From Lentisphaeria bacterium (GTDB lineage: Bacteria > Verrucomicrobiota > Lentisphaeria > Victivallales > UBA1829): a stretch of DNA of 64,000 nt. Both the position numbers and the translations under genes were made by a program. Below the pieces are notes generated by a model that was given only the letters and a program-made list of their open reading frames with translations, ran no database searches and had not been told where the DNA came from. Below, one piece after another: positions 26,131 through 34,894 of the stretch; the first letter of the stretch is position 1, and the number at the start of each line of letters is the position of its first letter. Location: the NCBI GenBank assembly GCA_017615635.1, contig JAFZZR010000079.1, positions 1 through 64,000 of the forward strand, read 5' to 3'.

Positions 26131-26868
26131 CTATTTGAGTCCGTACCGGACTTCTCTGTTTCCTGTGAATTCTTTGCTGTGTATGCTGCCGTCCACCGTG
26201 ATGTAATTGCTTTGTTTTGCGTGGCGCATACTTAAACTCTCCACCTTCGTGAAGTAATCCACCTCGCTGAAACTGGGAGACGTAGCATCCGCCATCATGA
26301 TCCGGCTGGAGGGTTGCTGAACTTTTTTCAGGTTATGGGCATTGTTGCCGGGAGAATCCTCATCCGTTGTAGCATAAAAATTCATCCCGTAACTGGAGCA
26401 GCTTCCATAGGAAGTATCGGTCCAGCCTCCGAACGGGTTGCCGGTGCTCGCCTGGCCGGTTACCACCGGGCAATCCAGAAATTCTGTTATGGCATCCCAT
26501 CCGGCCGGAGCGGTTGCCAGATTCTGGATGCAGCGCAAAGATCCGTGTGGTGTCCTTACATATCCGTTTTTTTTCAGGCAGAGCAGCCAGTTCGTCGTAC
26601 CGTAGGTGGCGAGTGCCGATGCCGACTTGCGATTCAATGGTGTCGGAAGATAATCATTGTTCTCCATGGAATAAGTCAAAATTATAGTGGAAAAACTTTT
26701 GAGATTGGAGATGCATTGAATGGCTTTCGCCCGTGCTTTTGTACTGTTCAATGCCGGCAGCAGCATGCTCGCCAGAATGGCGATGATCGTGATCACGACT
26801 AAAAGTTCGATCAAAGTAAAAGATTTTTCCCGCTTCATGGCGGCCGAACCTGTTTTTCTGCACATCAT
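26131..26868 (-). CDS. Type II secretion pseudopilin-like protein with H-X9-DG motif (second copy)
   Basis: 245 aa. The pre-pilin segment [17 protein letters not shown] with Glu5 follows a basic leader of about 16 residues. H-X9-DG is present near the C-terminus in [14 protein letters not shown]. Start chosen at the first of two adjacent ATGs because AAAGGA sits seven bases upstream; an internal ATG ten codons later would shorten the leader to the usual six or seven residues and is a fair alternative. The gene is noticeably less GC-rich than the esterase operon beside it. It is the second gene of the cassette, between the GntR regulator and the secreted protein. Confidence 0.88.
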   Translation of the reverse strand: MMCRKTGSAAMKREKSFTLIELLVVITIIAILASMLLPALNSTKARAKAIQCISNLKSFSTIILTYSMENNDYLPTPLNRKSASALATYGTTNWLLCLKKNGYVRTPHGSLRCIQNLATAPAGWDAITEFLDCPVVTGQASTGNPFGGWTDTSYGSCSSYGMNFYATTDEDSPGNNAHNLKKVQQPSSRIMMADATSPSFSEVDYFTKVESLSMRHAKQSNYITVDGSIHSKEFTGNREVRYGLK

Positions 26869-26992
26869 ATTCCAGTCCTTTCCATGGCAAAGCTGTTGTT
26901 TTTTTGAAAACGGCGATGCTTTTTTCAATAACCTGTCGTCCTCCTTGGCTGATCGGATTTGTCCGTAAAAACCGTACGGCTCCTTCTGTTTT

Positions 26993-28033
26993 TCATCGAA
27001 TCCGACATCTTCCACGCACTTTGACGGGATAAACGGTTTGCCGTTCGATCAGCTGCACCGGGACATCGGCACTTTTCACCGCTTTGCCGGCAATCTGACA
27101 GCAGACCGTTCGGGCGACCGCCTGACCAAGAGCATCTGGATCTTCCGCTATGGTGGTCAACTGCGGGATCATGAACTCGGCGTAATCGGGATTTCCGTAC
27201 CCGATCAGGGAAATTTCTCGTCCTGCCTGATGAAACACCCGATACATTTCGTATGCGTAAATTTCCTTAAAGGTGAATACCCCGGTGATTTCCGGATGAT
27301 GTGCCAGGATCTCCTGCGCAATTTCGCTGACCGATTCCCTGTCCTCTTGCGAAAACACGGGAAATTGCGTCATGCATAAATCCCGGTGTTTCCGCTGAAA
27401 GGCAAGTGCCCCGTCGCGGCGGTCGTGAAAGAAACTGTAGGGAAGATCCAGATAAATCGTCACCATCGCCAGATTCCGGTGTCCCGCCTCATAAAGCCGT
27501 TCCGCCGCCAGCCAGCCGCCCCGGAAATTATCGTTGCTTATGGAAACATAACCGTCTATCTTATGGTTCAGCAGACAGATGCGGCCGGGCAGGAAAAGAT
27601 TCAGCCGGGACAGATCCTGCTGCTCCAGCCGGTTCGCATCCGGGACAATGACGGCCGAATATCTTTTCGGCAGATCATCCAGCCGGGAATTGAGGACCAG
27701 CTCCAGTCCTGCCTTCTGAAGTTCCGCTTTCAATACGATCAGCATCCGGGCATAAAAGCGGTTTCGGATAAAAGAATTGATATCCAGTGCGCCCAGATAA
27801 AACAGGACGGATCCACGGCTGTTTTTCTGCAATCCCTCCTGATTGACAAATACCCCTTTTCCCTGCTTGCCGTAGACAATGCCCTGCATTTTCAGCCGGT
27901 CAAGCGCCAGATGAATGGTATTGTGACTGGTTTTGTATCTGGCCTTCATCTGCGAAATCGACGGCAGCATGCCGGTGATCCGGCCGGACCGGATTTCCTC
28001 AATCAGGATATTATACAGCTCTTTTCCAGTCAT
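26993..28033 (-). CDS. GntR-family regulator with LacI-like sugar-binding domain
   Basis: 346 aa. An N-terminal winged helix of the GntR type ([20 protein letters not shown], then [20 protein letters not shown]) followed by a LacI/GalR-like periplasmic-binding domain (residues about 75-340; [39 protein letters not shown]). AGGAAATCG gives the ribosome site. It heads the pseudopilin / secreted protein / GH39 transcription unit and has its own consensus promoter with a palindrome in the leader, so autoregulation is likely. Codon use and GC are lower than in neighbouring operons. Confidence 0.9.
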   Translation of the reverse strand: MTGKELYNILIEEIRSGRITGMLPSISQMKARYKTSHNTIHLALDRLKMQGIVYGKQGKGVFVNQEGLQKNSRGSVLFYLGALDINSFIRNRFYARMLIVLKAELQKAGLELVLNSRLDDLPKRYSAVIVPDANRLEQQDLSRLNLFLPGRICLLNHKIDGYVSISNDNFRGGWLAAERLYEAGHRNLAMVTIYLDLPYSFFHDRRDGALAFQRKHRDLCMTQFPVFSQEDRESVSEIAQEILAHHPEITGVFTFKEIYAYEMYRVFHQAGREISLIGYGNPDYAEFMIPQLTTIAEDPDALGQAVARTVCCQIAGKAVKSADVPVQLIERQTVYPVKVRGRCRIR

Positions 28034-28050
28034 TTGCGATTTCCTGTTTT

Positions 28051-28068
28051 AACATATCCAGATAAGTT
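28051..28068. promoter_or_regulatory. 18-bp palindrome, candidate GntR operator
   Basis: AACATATC, two bases, GATAAGTT: the half-sites match at seven of eight positions. It lies in the untranslated leader of the GntR gene, downstream of the promoter, where a bound repressor would block transcription. Confidence 0.45.
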
Positions 28069-28076
28069 TACAGCAA

Positions 28077-28105
28077 AATTTACATCGGGAAAAGTTTTTT
28101 GTCAA
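28077..28105 (-). promoter_or_regulatory. Promoter of the GntR / pseudopilin / GH39 cassette
   Basis: Minus-strand TTGACA, 17 bases, TAAATT; consensus -35 and optimal spacing. Confidence 0.7.
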
Positions 28106-28147
28106 GCGGGAAAACAAAAAAAACGCAAAAAAACCGAGAGGTATCTT

Positions 28148-28179
28148 TCCGGCGGGGTTATTCCTCCGAGGTGAATGCG
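28148..28179. repeat. 32-bp direct repeat, right copy, overlapping the esterase gene end
   Basis: Same sequence as 22361-22392 with two differences. It covers the last codons and stop of the sialate O-acetylesterase gene plus ten bases beyond. Together the copies flank the four-gene GntR cassette. Confidence 0.75.
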
Positions 28180-30110
28180 GCGGCGGGAAATTCGCGGTTG
28201 AAGAGAATGCTCACGGGATTGTACGACCAGGCATAGCGGACGTACAGAGGTTTCTCCACCTTCTCCGAATTCAGCACCAGGGAATCGCCGGAAATCCCGG
28301 CATTGTCCGCCGGATAAAATTTCCGGTCGGCGCCCGCCAGGTAAAAGCTTTTGCCCGGATGATCGTGCAGGGTCATTCCTTCTGCGTACCGGAAGAATAC
28401 CCGGAGCGATTTTCCTTCCGGCTGCGCTTTCACGAATTCGGGACCGCAGGGGAGGATGTCCTTCTTTCCGTAGACGTGATGAAGGGCCGAGGCGGCGAGG
28501 CGGCGTCCGATCTCTTTTTTGTTCTGGGGATGAATGTCATTTTCCTCGCCCGTATCCAGTGCCGTGATCAGGTGAACGTCCGGGAGATCCCCGCAGACTT
28601 TGAGCTGGGTATCCCGGAGAACGGCCCAGGTGGACTGGTCATCATAGTCGCTGGCTTCGCGGTAATCGGCCAGCTGGACTTGGAGAATAGGCAGATCCGG
28701 CTGTTCGAACTGGAAGCGCCAGTCGCGGATCAGCATTCCCATTTTTTTCCGATAGGACCCGGCCGCGGCGATCGTTTCCGTGTTGCTTTCGCCCTGATAC
28801 CAGATGACGCCCCGGATCGAGGCGGGAAGCAGGGGCCGGACCATGGAATCGAACAGCATGCCGGGCGTGCCTACGTTGTTGAATCCGTAAGGCATCCTGC
28901 TCAGAAGTCTTCCGAAGTCGACTTCCGCCTTTGCCTTCCATTCGCCGGCCAGGGACAGGGAGAAATCGGGTCCGTCCAGCGTGTAAGCGTCGGCGGGCGG
29001 CATGAAGGCGCCGTCCCAGGCAAAGGAGTAGCCCCGGATGGCCAGGGTATTTTCGCCGGGGCGCACCAGATTGCCCGGGATCGTATAACAGCGGGGCTTG
29101 TCGAAGAATGCTACGTCAAGATCTTTTCCGGTGCGTCCGACCTCTATGCCGTTGAAGTACGTTGTGTCATGCTTGTCGACGCCGCCGAGATGGAGAACAA
29201 GTTCCTTGCCTGCCAGCGATTCCGGGATGCAGACCTTCTTCCGGATCCAGACTGCTCCGTTTCCGGCGATGCCCTGATTGATCCAGCTGCCGGGGACCTG
29301 CATGGCCGTCCACGAAGAATCATCCAGCGCCGGATCGGCCCAGCCCTGTTCGAATCCTTTGTTTTCGCGGTTGGGCGTGGCGTATCTGCTGAGAAAATCT
29401 TCCCGGGTTATGGGCGGTTCCGTCCAGAGAGCCTTTCCCCGCTTCCAGGTTTCCCAGGCCTCCAGCATTTCGCGTGTTTCGGGGTCGCCTTTGAGGGAAG
29501 ACGGACTGATCCAGGTCTCCACCTTGGAGCCGCCCCAGGAACAGCAGATCAGCCCGACGGGGATGTTCAGCGTATCGCGGAGCTTCCGCCCGAACCAGGC
29601 GGCCACGGCCGAAGCTGCCGACGCGTTTTCCCTGTCTATCGGCCGCCACGAGCCCTCGAAGTACGGCTCCCGGCATCCGGTGGCGATCATGGGGACGGTG
29701 ATGAACCGGAAGGTTTCCGGCTTCGTGATCGAATCCAGAAATTCTTTTTCCTGACGGACGTTCACGGGCTCCGATCCGTCTTCCGGAAGAGCCTTGGCCC
29801 AGCGGGAGCCCAGGGTGTACTGCATATTGGACTGTCCGGAACAAAGCCACACGTCGCCGATGAAAACATCCTTCAGGATAACGGATTCCTCCGGGTTTTC
29901 CGTGACGGAGATTTTCAGCTCGAACGGACCTCCGGCATCCAGAGGGGCCAGCTGAATCAGAAAACCGCCGCCGCGGGAGGATTTCGCGTATCCCTCCTGT
30001 CCGGCGAGCTCCGCCCGGACCAGTACGCCGGGAACGGTCTCGCCCCAGATGGAGATGGTTTTATTTCTCTGTAAGACGGCGCCATCCGTAAAAATGGATG
30101 CGAGTTTCAT
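28158..30110 (-). CDS. Sialate O-acetylesterase family protein (SASA)
   Basis: 650 aa, typical of the SASA family. SGNH features: CSGQSNMQYTL with candidate nucleophile S94, IWYQGESN near 447, and DIHPQNK near 527 with the catalytic Asp/His. A jelly-roll, GH2 sugar-binding-like insert separates the catalytic halves (about residues 260-370: SWTAMQVPGSWINQ, WIRKKVCIPESLAGKELVLH). No signal peptide, so it probably removes O-acetyl groups from imported sugars in the cytoplasm. It overlaps the AraC regulator stop by four bases and is the last gene of the GH78 / AraC / SASA unit. Confidence 0.92.
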   Translation of the reverse strand: MKLASIFTDGAVLQRNKTISIWGETVPGVLVRAELAGQEGYAKSSRGGGFLIQLAPLDAGGPFELKISVTENPEESVILKDVFIGDVWLCSGQSNMQYTLGSRWAKALPEDGSEPVNVRQEKEFLDSITKPETFRFITVPMIATGCREPYFEGSWRPIDRENASAASAVAAWFGRKLRDTLNIPVGLICCSWGGSKVETWISPSSLKGDPETREMLEAWETWKRGKALWTEPPITREDFLSRYATPNRENKGFEQGWADPALDDSSWTAMQVPGSWINQGIAGNGAVWIRKKVCIPESLAGKELVLHLGGVDKHDTTYFNGIEVGRTGKDLDVAFFDKPRCYTIPGNLVRPGENTLAIRGYSFAWDGAFMPPADAYTLDGPDFSLSLAGEWKAKAEVDFGRLLSRMPYGFNNVGTPGMLFDSMVRPLLPASIRGVIWYQGESNTETIAAAGSYRKKMGMLIRDWRFQFEQPDLPILQVQLADYREASDYDDQSTWAVLRDTQLKVCGDLPDVHLITALDTGEENDIHPQNKKEIGRRLAASALHHVYGKKDILPCGPEFVKAQPEGKSLRVFFRYAEGMTLHDHPGKSFYLAGADRKFYPADNAGISGDSLVLNSEKVEKPLYVRYAWSYNPVSILFNREFPAAAFTSEE

Positions 30111-31009
30111 GATTTATGTCTCCTTGATTTGCGTTTTTTCTCGACGTTTCCAAATTTTTTGCGATAGTCTTCCGGCGAAATATGATAGATCGCCATGAAG
30201 GACCGGTAGAAGCTGGAGTACGATCCGTAATTGCAGTAATCGGAAATTTCCTTGCAGCTGCAGTTGCTCTTCTCAAGCAGATTCAAGGCCGCGCTCAAAC
30301 GCTGTCCCGCACGGTACTTCTGCAGCGTCTGTCCCGTTTCCTTGTGGAAAATGCGGGACATGTGCTCGCGCGACAATCCCAGACGCTGCGCCAGCGCGGT
30401 GGTGGAGATCGGTTCGCAGAATGCGTAGGCGAGTTCCTTTTCCATTTCCCGGCTGAGGTGTTTTCCCGGCCGGGTATCCTGCAGGGTTTTTCCGGGGAAA
30501 CACAGTTCGTTCATCAGGTCGAAGAAAATCTTTGCGCCCTCCAGCGGTGAAACGAAGAACCGAGCGCCGGAATGCTTGAGAAATGCCTTGAGATATTTTT
30601 TCAGCGAGTCGTTTTTCAGGATGAAGAAATATCCGTACACGGCGTTGATCTCGCGAATGATCCTTTCCGAGGCTTCTCCGGCGAAGCTGATCCACAGGAA
30701 CCGCCACTCCTCTTCGCTTTCCGGCGGCACAAGATACGAGACCTGCGGATCGCAGTCGGTATGCAGGAACGCCGTGCCCGGAACGCAGTCGAATGTCTTG
30801 TCTCCCACGTTCAGAATGCCATGCCCTGCGGTCGTTATGGTAAGCTGTCCGCCCGTGAATTTCGGGATGTTTTCCGGATCGGTGAGGGGCATGCGGTAGC
30901 CCGCCTTTTCGCTTTCCTCCACCACCATGGCGGGGCAGGGGAGCGAAGGGCAGACGTTTTCCGAGGAAAAGGAGACGCTGCGCATACGGATCTTCTCAAG
31001 TTCGAGCAT
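30107..31009 (-). CDS. AraC-family transcriptional regulator
   Basis: 300 aa. The N-terminal two thirds form a cupin-like ligand-binding domain (GHGILNVGDKTFDCVPGTAF) and residues about 190-290 carry two helix-turn-helix motifs, ending in the family signature YGSYSSFYRSFMAIYHISPEDYRKKFG. It lies inside the GH78 / SASA operon, so it probably activates this unit in response to a released sugar such as rhamnose or an acetylated sugar; the ligand is a guess. Start ATG with a weak GAGGT upstream. Confidence 0.92.
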   Translation of the reverse strand: MLELEKIRMRSVSFSSENVCPSLPCPAMVVEESEKAGYRMPLTDPENIPKFTGGQLTITTAGHGILNVGDKTFDCVPGTAFLHTDCDPQVSYLVPPESEEEWRFLWISFAGEASERIIREINAVYGYFFILKNDSLKKYLKAFLKHSGARFFVSPLEGAKIFFDLMNELCFPGKTLQDTRPGKHLSREMEKELAYAFCEPISTTALAQRLGLSREHMSRIFHKETGQTLQKYRAGQRLSAALNLLEKSNCSCKEISDYCNYGSYSSFYRSFMAIYHISPEDYRKKFGNVEKKRKSRRHKS

Positions 31010-31060
31010 GGATCTTATACCTCGTTTTCAAAAATGTCGTTCCGTTTGCGGCAGTTCCCG

Positions 31061-33397
31061 TCAGCGGTCGATGACGTGCAGTACGGCATTCTTTTCGGCG
31101 ACTGCCTCCAGCCCGACGGGCTTTTTCACGCGGATCTCCGGAACGCCGTCCGATCCGGTCCTCCAATCGACTTCGATCGGCCCCCGGGGCGTGGGGATCT
31201 CCCCGGAAGCGTGCGTGAGTCCGCAGGGCAGGGGATCGATCCGGAAGCGGGCGAATCCGGGTTCCAGCGGACTTACGCCCAGCAGGATATTCCCGCAGAA
31301 GAAGGGATAGATGCCGCTCCAGGCGTGACATAGACTGCCGGCGAAGCTGAAATCGTCGCCGCCCTCGCCGGTTTCCCACAGACTGGTGGCGCCGGAAAGC
31401 AGGATGGGATCGAAGATCTTCCGCAGACGGGGCAGGATCATGGCCCTGGCCCTGGAGCCGGACCGGTTCAGTCCGCGGAGCAGATAGAGGAGCGAGCTCA
31501 GGGTAGCGCTGTACATCGTGCCGTTTTCCAGATTGTCCAGCACCCGGTTCAGGCGGTCGTCCGGAAGATGGCCCAGCGTGAGGTACAGCGCCTGCATATG
31601 TTCGTAGAGTTTTCCTTCGTTGTCGTTCGCGGACAGGCTGATCCCTCCGCGCCGGGGGTCGAAGAAGTATTTTTCCACCGCCCGGATGATGGCTTCGGCC
31701 CGCTGCTTCAGAAAATCCGACCGGGCCGCATCGCCGTGGAACCGGTGCATCTTCGAGGCGGAAAGAAGAGCTTCCGCCAGATAAAGATTGTAGGGAGATT
31801 GCGGATGAACGTCGAGATGGCTCAACTCCTGCTGCCATTCGCAGAAGTTCCAGTATTTCTCGTCCGTTCCGGCGGAGTACAGATCGTCGAATCCCGGGAC
31901 CGCGTCGGCCAGCGCACGGTCGAGGATGGCGTCCACCTGAGCGCGGTACTTGTCGAAGATCCGGAAGGAACCGGAGAACATCATGTGCTCGGAAAGGGCG
32001 GTGATCCAGGCCATGGTGAAGATGGGGATCGGGCGGAAGGCGGTTCCGGGTGCGGTGAGGGTGAGATACCGTTCGCCGTCAAAGGATTTTCCCAGCAGAT
32101 CCAGGGAGGCGGCGGCGAAATCGCAGTTGCCCCAGACATAGTATCCGAAGAGCATCTGATTGCGCGAATCGTATCCGTACAGACTCTGTTCGCGCCAGGG
32201 ACAGTCCTCGTAGTGTTCGTGCATGCAGAGCGTCAGGGTCCGGATCGCCAGGTCCCGCTGAGCCACGATCATGGAATCCTCGCAGGAGAAGGCGGCTTTT
32301 TCGGGCAGGGGGATCTCGGAGGCGGCCAGACCGATACTGTTCAGCGACACGGTCCCGTTTTCCGGCACCTGCGTGATGTGCAGTTCGATATACCGGCAGC
32401 CGAAGCGCCGATGCCTCGTTGTGAAGCAGTTGCGTCCCGCCCGGCAGTGATACCGGTCTCCGAAATTCCGATTTCCGATAAATGCGCGCACACGGCCGTC
32501 GTCCAGATGCTCTCCGTGGGTGATGTCCACGATGGTCCCCTCGGGCGCTTCCAGATCCAGGGCGATGTATCCGACGGTTTCCCTGCCCAGATCGACCACA
32601 ATGAAATAGCCGTCGCAGCCCGGGAATTCGGAAAGGGGCTTGAAGGTGAATTTTTTGCCCGGCGCAAAGCGGAACTTCCGGCTGATGTACTGCTCTGTGA
32701 TCTGATCCTTGTCGTACTCCGAAAACAGCTCCTCGATCCGTCTGGGCGCACAGAAATCCCGCATGCAGGTCAACGCGAAGGAGGATTCCTCCCGCGGCCG
32801 CTTGAGCACGCCGAAAAGGCTGAGCGTCGCGTCATCGATATTCTGAAGCTCCAGCTGCGGGACCTGCCGCAGATGCAGTTCTCCCTTCGGAGAGACGATC
32901 ACCACCGGCCGATCGCAGCGCGTCTCCGGCGCATCGGCGTGATATTCGAAGGTGAATCCAAGCTGGCCTGTCAGTTTCGTGCGGAGGCTCTGTGTGTAGG
33001 CGTTGTCTTTCGCGCAGAGCCACGATCCGTCGGTTTTTGCCAGGATCTTGTCCCCGATGTATACCACCAGCTGAAGATAGCCGATCCCTTTCTGGCAGGT
33101 GAGAAAATCATCGCCGATGTAGTGCACGCCGCAGCGGATCCTGTTTTTTCCGATCCGCAGATATTTTTCCGCGGCGATCCGGGAGTACGTCCGGCTGTCG
33201 GGAAAATCGCTCAGCTGCTGAATGAGGACCGCCTGATCGTTGATGAAAAGTTCGAAGGTGGAATCTGCGGAAATTTCCAGCATGGCTCCCTGGATTTCCG
33301 CGGTTTCGAATTCTCCGGCAAACAGGTAGTAGGTATCCGGGGCGGGTTCTTTTTCGGCGAAGACCGGCTGCGCCTGATGGATCATTCCGGACGGCAT
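31061..33397 (-). CDS. Alpha-L-rhamnosidase-like protein (GH78)
   Basis: 778 aa without signal peptide. Two N-terminal beta-sandwich regions are followed by an (alpha/alpha)6 barrel. EHYEDCPWREQSLYGYDSR at about 395-412 matches the GH78 signature with its acidic residues, and SLWETGEGGDDFSFAGSLCH later in the barrel is the conserved active-site stretch; a C-terminal beta domain closes the protein (GEIPTPRGPIEVDW). It hydrolyses terminal alpha-L-rhamnosides in known relatives. CAGGAG lies eight bases before the ATG. It heads a unit with the AraC and SASA genes behind a well-formed promoter. Confidence 0.88.
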   Translation of the reverse strand: MPSGMIHQAQPVFAEKEPAPDTYYLFAGEFETAEIQGAMLEISADSTFELFINDQAVLIQQLSDFPDSRTYSRIAAEKYLRIGKNRIRCGVHYIGDDFLTCQKGIGYLQLVVYIGDKILAKTDGSWLCAKDNAYTQSLRTKLTGQLGFTFEYHADAPETRCDRPVVIVSPKGELHLRQVPQLELQNIDDATLSLFGVLKRPREESSFALTCMRDFCAPRRIEELFSEYDKDQITEQYISRKFRFAPGKKFTFKPLSEFPGCDGYFIVVDLGRETVGYIALDLEAPEGTIVDITHGEHLDDGRVRAFIGNRNFGDRYHCRAGRNCFTTRHRRFGCRYIELHITQVPENGTVSLNSIGLAASEIPLPEKAAFSCEDSMIVAQRDLAIRTLTLCMHEHYEDCPWREQSLYGYDSRNQMLFGYYVWGNCDFAAASLDLLGKSFDGERYLTLTAPGTAFRPIPIFTMAWITALSEHMMFSGSFRIFDKYRAQVDAILDRALADAVPGFDDLYSAGTDEKYWNFCEWQQELSHLDVHPQSPYNLYLAEALLSASKMHRFHGDAARSDFLKQRAEAIIRAVEKYFFDPRRGGISLSANDNEGKLYEHMQALYLTLGHLPDDRLNRVLDNLENGTMYSATLSSLLYLLRGLNRSGSRARAMILPRLRKIFDPILLSGATSLWETGEGGDDFSFAGSLCHAWSGIYPFFCGNILLGVSPLEPGFARFRIDPLPCGLTHASGEIPTPRGPIEVDWRTGSDGVPEIRVKKPVGLEAVAEKNAVLHVIDR

Positions 33398-33450
33398 GAT
33401 GAAAATCTCCTGACGGTAAAATAGATGGATCCTGATTGATGTTCGAGCTT

Positions 33451-33479
33451 AATATAATCCTGCGGAAAACGAAAATCAA
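33451..33479 (-). promoter_or_regulatory. Promoter of the GH78 / AraC / SASA unit
   Basis: Minus-strand TTGATT, 17 bases, TATATT, placing the transcript start about 45 bases before the GH78 start codon. Confidence 0.65.
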
Positions 33480-33562
33480 GAGATTTCGGAGATCCTTCGT
33501 CTGTTAATTTCGGAATAAATGGCCGCCGGGTCGTTTCCCGATGCTCCGGCCGGCGGAAAACG

Positions 33563-33770
33563 TTACGCCGATTCGGAATCCTGACTTCTTTTCGGATGTT
33601 TTGACCGGTATTCGCCGGGCGTGCATCCGCGGTTTTTTCTGTACGCGCGAGAGAAGTAGAATGGGCCTGATCGAGCTTCCCGGGGCCGCTCTGATTGATG
33701 GAGAAGCGGCTGCGGAACCGACAAAACGGGGATTCTCCAAGTTGCCCGGCGGCACAATGATAAAAAGGCG
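33563..33770 (-). pseudogene. Remnant of an AraC-family regulator (C-terminal helix-turn-helix)
   Basis: In one minus-strand frame the end of an AraC DNA-binding domain can be read, YFSRAYRKNRGCTPGEYRSK, with about ten more residues and a stop. Upstream the similarity shifts into a second frame (a leucine-glycine-rich helix, then KLDQAH), so at least one frameshift is present, and nothing of the N-terminal domain remains. A stem of CCGCCGG and CCGGCGG at 33523-33556 lies after the remnant's stop. The rest of the 33398-33906 gap holds only the two flanking promoters. Confidence 0.6.
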
Positions 33771-33832
33771 CTTTTACAAATGGCATCCGTCTGGCCGGTG
33801 CTTTTTTTGCGGAAAGTTTTCGGATATACGTC

Positions 33833-33860
33833 TTGACATTCCGTGAAACGGGGTTATATT
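33833..33860 (+). promoter_or_regulatory. Promoter of the LacI / GH2 / pseudopilin / DUF4838 unit
   Basis: TTGACA, 16 bases, TATATT, immediately followed by an inverted repeat. Confidence 0.7.
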
Positions 33861-33884
33861 GTGATTGGACGTTAAATCAATCAC
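33861..33884. promoter_or_regulatory. Inverted repeat directly after the -10, candidate LacI-family operator
   Basis: GTGATTG, ten bases, CAATCAC: perfect seven-base arms covering the expected transcript start, the classical position for a LacI-type autorepressor site. Confidence 0.55.
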
Positions 33885-33906
33885 CCACCCCGCAGGCGGA
33901 TGCATC

Positions 33907-34875
33907 ATGGCTGTAACCTTGAAAGATATAGCCGAACAGATCGGCGTTTCCAATCAGGCGGTTTCCGCCGTCCTGAATTCCAAGACCAACTGCCGCGTCT
34001 CGAAAGAAAAAAGAGAGCGGATCCTGAAGCTGGCCCGCGATCTGAATTACCAGGCGAATATGTCCGCATCCATCCTTCGGGGACGGAGATCGAAGCTGAT
34101 CGGGATCTTCGTGGATTCCTTTGCCCGGTACCGGACGCTGCGTCTCCTTCAGGAAATCGAACGGCTCAGCTCAAAACGCGGATACCGTATCGTGACCAGT
34201 TTCACGCACGACAACATAGCCCACATGAAGGCGGATTACCTTCAGTTCCAGCGTTACGGGATCTCCGACTTCATCTGCTGCGCCCATGATTATCCCAGAT
34301 TCAAAGAGGAGGTCGCGGCGCTTTTTTCCGGCGCGGAAAACGTGGTTTTCATGGAGAAGCCGTGCCTCCCCGGCATGCCGTACGTCCGGACCAGCCGCGT
34401 CGAGGCCATGACCGCCATGATCGCGGATGCCTGCCGGAAAGGATGCAAACGTTTCGGGACCCTGTACGGATATCATGCCATGCAGACCGAATACACGCAG
34501 CGTGATGAGTTCAGGCAGGCCCTGCGGAACAACGGGCTCGAAGTCGATGAAAAGCTGTTGTTCGAGTTCCCGGAAAAGCATGACGTCGACCTTCGGATCC
34601 GCCTGGCAATGGAGAAGATGATCCTGCCGTACCGGCCCGACTTCCTGTATGTAGACGATTTTCCTTACACCATCACGCTTCGGACGCAGCTGGAGGAAAC
34701 CGGACGGAAGATCATGATCCACGGCGGCAACGGAGATCCGCTGTTCCGGAGCATAAAACTGAACACGTTCGATCCCCGTTACGAAAAGATCGCGGAAAAT
34801 CTGCTGGATCTGCTTCTTCATCCGGAACTTCGGACGACTGTCCCGGTGATCGAAGCCGTTTACCGGCGGAAGTGA
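33907..34875 (+). CDS. LacI-family transcriptional regulator
   Basis: 322 aa. The N-terminal LacI helix-turn-helix is intact (TLKDIAEQIGVSNQAVSAVLN, then ILKLARDLNYQANMSASILR) and is followed by the periplasmic-binding-like effector domain (KLIGIFVDSF, with a shortened C-terminal lobe). The ATG giving MAVTLKDIA is chosen; 14 codons upstream in frame precede the family's usual start. It is first of four genes on one strand, twenty bases before the GH2 gene, and likely controls them from the inverted repeat in its own leader. Confidence 0.93.
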   Translation: MAVTLKDIAEQIGVSNQAVSAVLNSKTNCRVSKEKRERILKLARDLNYQANMSASILRGRRSKLIGIFVDSFARYRTLRLLQEIERLSSKRGYRIVTSFTHDNIAHMKADYLQFQRYGISDFICCAHDYPRFKEEVAALFSGAENVVFMEKPCLPGMPYVRTSRVEAMTAMIADACRKGCKRFGTLYGYHAMQTEYTQRDEFRQALRNNGLEVDEKLLFEFPEKHDVDLRIRLAMEKMILPYRPDFLYVDDFPYTITLRTQLEETGRKIMIHGGNGDPLFRSIKLNTFDPRYEKIAENLLDLLLHPELRTTVPVIEAVYRRK

Positions 34876-34894
34876 CGGAGAGGATTTTTCGAAG

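Noticed and set aside
33541-33846. 101-codon plus-strand frame before the LacI gene
   Set aside because: It is opposite the AraC remnant and ends inside the LacI promoter; no ribosome site.
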